From Bdellovibrionales bacterium (lineage in GTDB: Bacteria; Bdellovibrionota; Bacteriovoracia; Bacteriovoracales; Bacteriovoracaceae), in contig JAHFAA010000263.1 in NCBI GenBank assembly GCA_023250775.1, forward strand, positions 1-5,957: 5,957 bases of DNA, written 5' to 3'. The notes below the pieces were generated by a model. The model saw only the letters and a program-made list of their open reading frames with translations. It had not been told where the DNA came from and made no database searches. Positions 1 through 5,074 of this stretch are shown here, piece after piece (the stretch's first letter is position 1; each line of letters starts with the position of its first letter). The position numbers were made by a program, and so were the translations under genes.

Positions 1-608
1 ACCGTTACATTGCCCAGGCCATCTAGTTCGACTTGTGTGGCATGGGGTTCGGTAAAGGCATGAGTGACAGAAGGAAATTCAAATTCGCCTTCCACGATTG
101 CTTCGGCCAAGGCCATGCCTTCGCTGACATTGCCAAACGCCTGCTCAACTCGTTTGTGCAAATTGTTTTTCTTTCTCAATTCAGGATGAATTTGCTCGGT
201 CGTTTCTTTAAGCGCCTGCTCGCCAGTTAAAACTGACGAGGTAATTTTGTATTCAACATGAATTTTTTCCAGCGCCGCCATGGCCTCCGCTTCCGTCTCG
301 GCCGCCACGGCCGCAACCGGTTCACCCACATAACGCACATGAGTCTGGGCCAGGGCAGGCTCATCTTTCGAAATAGGTAAAACGCCGAAAGTATTTTTAA
401 TTTCAGTGCCAATCAAGGTGCCGCGCACTCCCGGCATTTTTGCACATTGATCCACGCTGATAGAAAGCATCTCCGCTGAGGCGTGGGGCGAGCGAAGAAT
501 TTTTATAATCAATGGCCGTTGTAGACGAAGATCATCCGTATATTTGGCCCGACCGGTAACTTTATCCCAAGAGTGAATTTGCGGAACAGATTTCCCGATA
601 ATATTCAT
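1..608 (-). CDS. Molybdopterin-binding large subunit of a xanthine dehydrogenase-family hydroxylase, N-terminal 202 codons (3' end outside window)
   Basis: Open reading frame from the ATG at 608 to the window edge without a stop. The family's large subunit is usually about 750-800 residues, so only about a quarter is visible. It shows the N-terminal a/b-hammerhead domain: DKVTGRAKYTDDL (15-27), RSPHA (39-43), PGV (59-61), FGVLPI (74-79) and VRYVGEPVAAVAAET (91-105), then the start of the Mo-binding region with HAFTEPHATQVEL (183-195). The FGVLPI...LA...VRYVGEPVAAVAA run reminds me of 4-hydroxybenzoyl-CoA reductase alpha subunits; this is recalled family likeness, not a search result. The residues that coordinate the cofactor and the catalytic Glu are off-window, so CO dehydrogenase, aldehyde oxidase or another hydroxylase remains possible. 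The start is set by the ATGA overlap with the iron-sulfur subunit. It follows small-then-large subunit order; a FAD subunit has not appeared by the window edge. Confidence 0.9.
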   Translation of the reverse strand, partial: MNIIGKSVPQIHSWDKVTGRAKYTDDLRLQRPLIIKILRSPHASAEMLSISVDQCAKMPGVRGTLIGTEIKNTFGVLPISKDEPALAQTHVRYVGEPVAAVAAETEAEAMAALEKIHVEYKITSSVLTGEQALKETTEQIHPELRKKNNLHKRVEQAFGNVSEGMALAEAIVEGEFEFPSVTHAFTEPHATQVELDGLGNVT

Positions 609-1075
609 GCTTTGCTCACCATCTGCTGGGCCGCCTTCTCTATGGCCTTTTCAATTTTGGTATAACCAGTGCAGCGACAGATTGTGCCGGAGATACATTC
701 TTTAATGTCTGCCTTGGAAGGTTTTTTATTATGAGATAGCAGGTAAACTCCATTCATCACCATGGCGGGAGTGCAAAATCCACACTGGATTGCGCCTTCT
801 TCCACTAAGCTCGTTTGCACGGGGTGATATTGATTGCCAGTGGCGATGCCTTCAATGGTGGTGATTTCATGGCCTTCGGCCTCAACCGCCAGCATGAGAC
901 AAGATAAAACAGGTTTGCCATCCAAGTGAACCGTGCAGCAGCCACACTCGCCAAGATCACATCCCTTCTTGGTTCCGGTCAAATCGATTTCTTCCCGCAG
1001 AAAATCAAGCAGCGTGATGCCGGAGTCCACAGACCGAATGTATTTTACTCCATTTACCTTAAGAGCGAGTTCCAT
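605..1075 (-). CDS. Molybdenum hydroxylase small subunit with two [2Fe-2S] clusters (CoxS/HcrC-like)
   Basis: Electron-transfer subunit of a xanthine dehydrogenase/CO dehydrogenase-family enzyme; passes electrons from the Mo-pterin centre of the large subunit to an acceptor (usually a FAD subunit). It is 156 residues, the normal size. The N-terminal plant-type ferredoxin fold binds one cluster with Cys39, Cys44, Cys47 and Cys59 (Cx4Cx2Cx11C). The C-terminal four-helix domain binds the second with Cys98, Cys101, Cys133 and Cys135 (CGFC and CRC). Gln97 before CGFC is the residue that contacts the pterin in this family. Cys46 (CGCC) is an additional cysteine where Ala is common. There is no Tat signal, as expected for a cytoplasmic subunit. 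The start shares one base with the SDR stop (TGATG), and the TGA stop overlaps the large-subunit ATG (ATGA), so the two subunits are probably made in step. Specificity (CO, purine, 4-hydroxybenzoyl-CoA, other) cannot be read from this subunit. Confidence 0.93.
   Translation of the reverse strand: MELALKVNGVKYIRSVDSGITLLDFLREEIDLTGTKKGCDLGECGCCTVHLDGKPVLSCLMLAVEAEGHEITTIEGIATGNQYHPVQTSLVEEGAIQCGFCTPAMVMNGVYLLSHNKKPSKADIKECISGTICRCTGYTKIEKAIEKAAQQMVSKA
615..620 (-). promoter_or_regulatory. Possible Shine-Dalgarno site of the molybdopterin subunit
   Basis: GGTGAG on the minus strand, 6 bases before the ATG at 608, inside the last codons of the iron-sulfur subunit. It is a moderate match to the GGTGA part of the anti-Shine-Dalgarno complement. 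Together with the ATGA overlap it supports the start at 608; re-initiation after the upstream stop may matter more than this site. Confidence 0.4.
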
Positions 1076-1815
1076 CAGGCCCCCACACTCTTTCCGCCAT
1101 CAACATGCAGAATCTGGCCAGTGATATAGGCGGCACGATCGGAGGCCAAAAAGGCCACGGCCTCGGCGATTTCTTCCGGTTTTCCAATGCGCTTAAGCGG
1201 TCGAGCATTGATCAGTTTTTCTTTTACATTATCGGGAATGCTTTTGATCATTGGAGTGTCAACCAATCCCGGGGAGACGCCATTGACATTAACATTGAAT
1301 TTGGCAAACTCTTGCGCCATGGTGCGAGTCAATCCCACGAGGCCGGCCTTGGAAGCAGAATAATTTCCTTGGCCAATATTACCCAGCCAGGAAGCGGAAA
1401 TCAGATTCACAATCTTGCCATACTTATGTTCTTTCATCGTGGGAAAAACAGCGCGACAGAGCATAAAGGGAGCTTTCAAATTGACTTCCATCACCCGATC
1501 CCAATCCTGGTTGGTGATATTGCCAATCAAATTGTCTTTGGTGATGCCGGCATTATTTACGAGCACGCTGACCGGCCCCAAGTCTTTGGTGATTTGGGCA
1601 ATGGCGGTATCAACAAATTCTTGTTGGGTGAGATCCCCGATATAAATTTTGCTGCCTGATAATTCTTCACTTAATTTTTTAAGTCCATCTTTGTCCATAT
1701 CAATCAGGGCAAGTTTTGCACCACGCTGGTGAAACAGACGCGCGATCGCTTCGCCAATGCCACGAGCGGCACCCGTGATTATGCACACCTTGTTTTGAAA
1801 ATCTTTTTTTAACAT
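1075..1815 (-). CDS. Short-chain dehydrogenase/reductase, probably NAD-dependent (FabG-like)
   Basis: Classical SDR of 246 residues, a soluble oxidoreductase acting on a hydroxyl/keto group. Visible are TGAARGIG (14-21), NNAG (87-90), Asn112, Ser140, Tyr152 and Lys156 (YSASK) of the catalytic tetrad, then PGLVDTPM and a C-terminal ITGQILHVDGG. Asp39 at the end of strand 2 is the usual NAD(H) determinant, which argues against NADPH-using fatty-acid synthesis FabG and for an oxidative, catabolic role. This is inference from the family. The segment between Ser140 and Tyr152 is one residue shorter than in E. coli FabG. The start ATG overlaps the thiolase stop by 7 bases, and the stop TGA shares its A with the next ATG, indicating translational coupling. 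The substrate could be a 3-hydroxyacyl-CoA of the opposite stereochemistry to the fusion enzyme, or a ring hydroxyl; the sequence does not decide. Confidence 0.9.
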   Translation of the reverse strand: MLKKDFQNKVCIITGAARGIGEAIARLFHQRGAKLALIDMDKDGLKKLSEELSGSKIYIGDLTQQEFVDTAIAQITKDLGPVSVLVNNAGITKDNLIGNITNQDWDRVMEVNLKAPFMLCRAVFPTMKEHKYGKIVNLISASWLGNIGQGNYSASKAGLVGLTRTMAQEFAKFNVNVNGVSPGLVDTPMIKSIPDNVKEKLINARPLKRIGKPEEIAEAVAFLASDRAAYITGQILHVDGGKSVGA

Positions 1816-3068
1816 CTCTCGACCACCATAGCGATACCCTGACCACCGCCAATGCAGGCCGAGGCCACGCCAGTTTGTTTGTTATATTTATGCAATGACT
1901 TCAGAAGAGTCGTCACCAAACGAAGCCCCGTGGCGGCCAAAGGATGGCCGATGGCAATAGCGCCACCGTGGATATTGAGTTTCGCATGATCAATTTTGAG
2001 GGCATGAGAAACCGCCAAACATTGAGCGGCGAAGGCCTCGTTGACTTCAAAAAGATCAATGTCATCAATATTCATTTTCAGTTCGCCTAAGACACTTTGA
2101 ATCGCTGGCACGGGGCCAATTCCCATAATGTCAGGTCGGCATCCAACTGAAGCATAGGCCTTGATTTTTCCCAGCGGTTTTATTTTATGCGCCTGAATGA
2201 AATCACGACTCGCCAAGAGAACCGAACAAGCACCATCCACAATCCCTGAAGCATTGCCAGCGGTGGTTGGGCCTTCTTTGCTGAAAACCGGTGCCAGCTT
2301 AAACAAGGCCTCCATGTTTGTTGCTCGTGGATTTTCATCCGTGTCGATAGGATCTTTTCCATTTAATTTCCACTTTCGCGGTTTTAGACCCTGGGCCTCA
2401 AAGACACCCTTGGCATCAATACCGGCAATTTCACCTTTGAAGAAACCTTGCGAGTGCGCTTTGGCATAACGTTCCTGACTGGCCAAAGCAATGGCATCAA
2501 CTTCAGCGCGGTTTAAATTATATTCACGTGCTAAATTATCGGCGGTGGCGCCCATGGGGACGGCGGCCGTATCGTTGAGTGCTTCCCAAAGCATATCTTC
2601 AAAACCTGGCTTGCCTAAATCCGTTCCCATTCGGCCAGCAAAAGATACAAGTGGCATGCGAGTCATGTTTTCCGTTCCGGCGGCCAAAATCAAATGGCCT
2701 TTGCCAAGGCCAATTTGTTCGGCGGCCTGACCGATAACTTCAATACCCGAGCCACAAATTCTTTGCATCAAAACCGCCGGGGCCGGGATCGGGGCACCGG
2801 AGTAAAGGGCAATATGTCGTGGCAGAAAAAATGAATCGGCACTGCCGGCGCAGATATTAGCAACAATAGTTTGATCAATTAACGAAGGATCGATGCCAGT
2901 CTCTTTAATAACGGCCTTGGAACTCATAATCGCCAAATCCGTAGGCGAAACGGTGGCCATGGTACCTTTCATTTTGCCAAAAGGCGTGCGTCGTCCATCG
3001 ATAAGGTATATGTCTTCAAACATAGCACCAATTCCCTGATTCTTTGAACTGTAACCTTTTACCTTCAT
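1809..3068 (-). CDS. Acetyl-CoA acyltransferase (thiolase)
   Basis: Cleaves a 3-oxoacyl-CoA with CoA to acetyl-CoA and a shortened acyl-CoA; it is the last step after the preceding fusion enzyme. From the chosen start the protein has 419 residues. The nucleophile is Cys105 in QRICGSG; the C-terminal domain carries NEAF (Asn343), GHP (His375) and CIGGGQG (Cys405). Spacings Asn-His 32 and His-Cys 30 equal those of Zoogloea thiolase (Asn316, His348, Cys378), so the active site is complete. GHPLAATG has Ala where most thiolases have Gly. The start at 3068 has a good Shine-Dalgarno and sits 2 bases after the upstream stop. An ATG at 3023 would give 404 residues beginning MFEDIYLIDGRRTPFGK, closer to the usual thiolase N-terminus, so the first 15 residues may not be translated. 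A start at 3152 is unlikely because it would overlap the upstream gene by 82 bases. Degradative thiolase is favoured over a biosynthetic one by context only. Confidence 0.93.
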   Translation of the reverse strand: MKVKGYSSKNQGIGAMFEDIYLIDGRRTPFGKMKGTMATVSPTDLAIMSSKAVIKETGIDPSLIDQTIVANICAGSADSFFLPRHIALYSGAPIPAPAVLMQRICGSGIEVIGQAAEQIGLGKGHLILAAGTENMTRMPLVSFAGRMGTDLGKPGFEDMLWEALNDTAAVPMGATADNLAREYNLNRAEVDAIALASQERYAKAHSQGFFKGEIAGIDAKGVFEAQGLKPRKWKLNGKDPIDTDENPRATNMEALFKLAPVFSKEGPTTAGNASGIVDGACSVLLASRDFIQAHKIKPLGKIKAYASVGCRPDIMGIGPVPAIQSVLGELKMNIDDIDLFEVNEAFAAQCLAVSHALKIDHAKLNIHGGAIAIGHPLAATGLRLVTTLLKSLHKYNKQTGVASACIGGGQGIAMVVERC

Positions 3069-3070
3069 AA

Positions 3071-5062
3071 CTATGCTCCCTTGTATTGTGGGCGTTTCTT
3101 TTGAATTAAGGAGGACAAACCTTCCAGCGCGTCTTTGGTGGAAAAAATCCAATCAAGCGAATCCATTTCCAACTTCAACGACTGATTCAGGTCCAGCGAA
3201 GCGCCTTTATCAATCAGTTCCATGGATTTCGCCAAGGCCAGCGGCGCCTTGAATTTTACTTTCTTCTGATAATCCGCAGGAATCTGATCAATATTTTTGC
3301 CGTCAAAGTTTTCAAAACTTTTTTCAATCAGATCAGTTACTTTTTCTGCTTGCTTCTTTCCACCAAGAGAGGTCACAGCTTGTAACATCTCTTCTTCAGA
3401 CCATGGTCGACTTACCACTTTGTCTAAAAGACCAAAACTGAGGGCCTTTTTGGCATTGATCATATCGCCGGTGGCGATCATATATTTGGTGAGAGCTTTT
3501 CCGATGATACGAGTAGGTCTTTGGGTTCCACCAAGCCCGGGATAAATACCAATTCCGGTTTCAGGAAAGGCCATAAGCGCGCGCTCAGTACCGATTCGAT
3601 AATCCGCACACATGGCCAATTCCAATCCGCCACCCAACGTCAGGCCATCGAGAAAGGCATAGATTTCTTTTTTTGATTGATCAATGCGTTTGTATAATTC
3701 TTGTCCTTTTTGGGTGAAGTTATAAATCCGTTTTAAGTCATGCTTTTCAATATTTTCCACGAAAAATTTAATATCGGCCCCGGCGACAAAGGCCTTGCCC
3801 TTGCCTGTAAAGATAATCTTTTTAATCGCGGAGTTGCTATTCACACTGTCAAAGCATCGCTCAAGTTGCTCCACCACTGTTTCGTTTAGGGCATTCATGG
3901 CCTCAGGGCGGTTGAACTCAATGATCGCCGCGTCGCCGAGAATTCGACTGGCGACATATTGAAGTTCAATTTTTTGATCTAAAAGCGCGGGAACAGCAAG
4001 ATCGTATTTCGAAAAAAGAACTCGCGTGATGTCCTTAACATATTTTGCCCCCAACGAATTAATCATTTCGAAAGGTCCCATCGGCCAGCGAAGTCCGAGA
4101 CGAGCGCCTAAATCAGTCGAGGTAATATCACAGACACCGTCACTAACCAGTTGTGCTGCCACCCCCAAGCTGGCGGCCAGAAGACGGTCAGTAATCACTT
4201 GTTCCGAATTGGGATTACTTTTTTCATTTTCAGAAATTTCCCAATCTTTTTTTATTTCTTCAACTTGTTTTTTTAAAGCATTGGCAGGGCGATAGAAATG
4301 GCCGAAGCTCTGACACAAGGTTTGGCAGGCATGCAAAGCGATGGGAACGCCTGTGGCATTCATCAAGGCAAAAGGTCCCATCCCTACTTTGAAGGTTTTC
4401 TCCGCGACCTTATCAATCGTCCATTGAGAGGCCACACCTTCTTCCCATAAACGAACCGCCTCGTTAAGCCAGGGAACAAAGAAGCGATTGACGGCAAAAC
4501 CCTGAACGTCTTTGACCAAGATAGGTGACTTATCGTAGAAATTATAAAAGTTGGTCAGGGCACCCGTAATTTCCGCATCGGTTTTTTTGCCGGGAATAAT
4601 TTCGATTAATTTATTTTTAGCGGCATGATAAAAATAGTGCACGCCAAGAAAACGGTTCGGCCTTTTTAATTTGGCCGCCAAGTCCGTAATGGAGAAGCTT
4701 GAGGTATTGGAAGCAAGAACACAATCGGGCGATACGATTCCTTCCAACTCAAGAAAAAGGTTCTGCTTTACCTCAAAGTTTTCAAAAACAGCTTCAATAA
4801 TCAGTTCGCGATCTTTCAGCGCTTTTTTATCAGTCGTGGTTTTAAGCGCGGCCTCCAATTTGATTTTCTGCTCAGGCGTCAGAATTTTTCGCTCCACCGC
4901 CTCAGAAAATGATTTTGCAATATTGTCTCTTCCTCGTTGCAGATGAGAATCGGCGACATCCAGCATGATCACTTCAAGACCTTTCATAAGCAAGTGTTGA
5001 GTAATTGCGGAGCCCATGGTTCCGCTACCGACCACGGCGACTTTACTTATGCGTTGTCTCAT
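3071..5062 (-). CDS. Bifunctional 3-hydroxyacyl-CoA dehydrogenase / enoyl-CoA hydratase (dehydrogenase domain first)
   Basis: Cytosolic beta-oxidation enzyme of 663 residues: hydrates a trans-2-enoyl-CoA and oxidises the (S)-3-hydroxyacyl-CoA with NAD+. Residues about 5-183 form the Rossmann domain, with GSGTMG (12-17) and Asp35 after strand 2 favouring NAD. Residues 184-254 and about 290-346 are two copies of the dehydrogenase C-terminal domain. Ser121, His142, Glu154 and Asn192 have exactly the spacing of human HADH Ser137/His158/Glu170/Asn208. The hydratase domain spans about 370-550, with oxyanion-loop AGAD (427-430), GGGLELAM and PETGIGIYPGLGG; Glu481 and Glu501 are 20 apart, like Glu144/Glu164 of rat crotonase. 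Both activities therefore look intact. The order is the reverse of FadB/FadJ and matches Bacillus FadN and archaeal crotonyl-CoA hydratase/hydroxybutyryl-CoA dehydrogenase fusions. After the catalytic His, the usual HFFNP reads HYFYH. A long-chain versus short-chain or aromatic-acid role is open. Stop TAG lies 2 bases before the thiolase start. Confidence 0.93.
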   Translation of the reverse strand: MRQRISKVAVVGSGTMGSAITQHLLMKGLEVIMLDVADSHLQRGRDNIAKSFSEAVERKILTPEQKIKLEAALKTTTDKKALKDRELIIEAVFENFEVKQNLFLELEGIVSPDCVLASNTSSFSITDLAAKLKRPNRFLGVHYFYHAAKNKLIEIIPGKKTDAEITGALTNFYNFYDKSPILVKDVQGFAVNRFFVPWLNEAVRLWEEGVASQWTIDKVAEKTFKVGMGPFALMNATGVPIALHACQTLCQSFGHFYRPANALKKQVEEIKKDWEISENEKSNPNSEQVITDRLLAASLGVAAQLVSDGVCDITSTDLGARLGLRWPMGPFEMINSLGAKYVKDITRVLFSKYDLAVPALLDQKIELQYVASRILGDAAIIEFNRPEAMNALNETVVEQLERCFDSVNSNSAIKKIIFTGKGKAFVAGADIKFFVENIEKHDLKRIYNFTQKGQELYKRIDQSKKEIYAFLDGLTLGGGLELAMCADYRIGTERALMAFPETGIGIYPGLGGTQRPTRIIGKALTKYMIATGDMINAKKALSFGLLDKVVSRPWSEEEMLQAVTSLGGKKQAEKVTDLIEKSFENFDGKNIDQIPADYQKKVKFKAPLALAKSMELIDKGASLDLNQSLKLEMDSLDWIFSTKDALEGLSSLIQKKRPQYKGA
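3076..3082 (-). promoter_or_regulatory. Shine-Dalgarno site of the thiolase gene
   Basis: AAGGGAG on the minus strand, 7 bases before the ATG at 3068, lying inside the last codons (Lys-Gly-Ala) of the upstream fusion gene. The same heptamer precedes the fusion gene. It is the main reason for preferring 3068 over the later ATG at 3023, which has only a weaker AGGGA about 10 bases upstream. Confidence 0.7.
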
Positions 5063-5067
5063 ACGTA

Positions 5068-5074
5068 CTCCCTT
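5068..5074 (-). promoter_or_regulatory. Shine-Dalgarno site of the dehydrogenase/hydratase gene
   Basis: AAGGGAG on the minus strand, 5 bases before the ATG at 5062. It overlaps the TAA stop of the upstream ligase gene, so ribosomes finishing the ligase are placed directly on this start. It supports choosing 5062 as the start, because MRQRISKVAVVGSGTMG then puts the Rossmann motif at the usual distance from the N-terminus. Confidence 0.8.

Noticed and set aside
227..412. 61-codon minus-strand open frame
   Set aside because: Out of phase within the molybdopterin subunit frame that runs from 608 to 1; Arg/Trp/Pro-rich translation typical of a wrong phase.
1105..1659. 184-codon open frame on the plus strand
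   Set aside because: Lies wholly antisense to the SDR gene, which has all family motifs; the plus-strand translation has no recognisable domain. It is a by-product of codon bias.
1804..1810. A7 run at the start of the SDR gene as a programmed frameshift or phase-variation site (similar runs at 4268-4274 and 4582-4588)
   Set aside because: The frame stays intact in each gene, the shifted frames give no sensible product, and there is no stimulatory structure or conserved downstream frame. Lys-Lys codons in a moderate-G+C genome explain the runs.
3069..3152. Upstream start for the thiolase at 3152
   Set aside because: Would add 28 residues unlike thiolase and overlap the dehydrogenase/hydratase gene by 82 bases; the ATG at 3068 has a good Shine-Dalgarno site.
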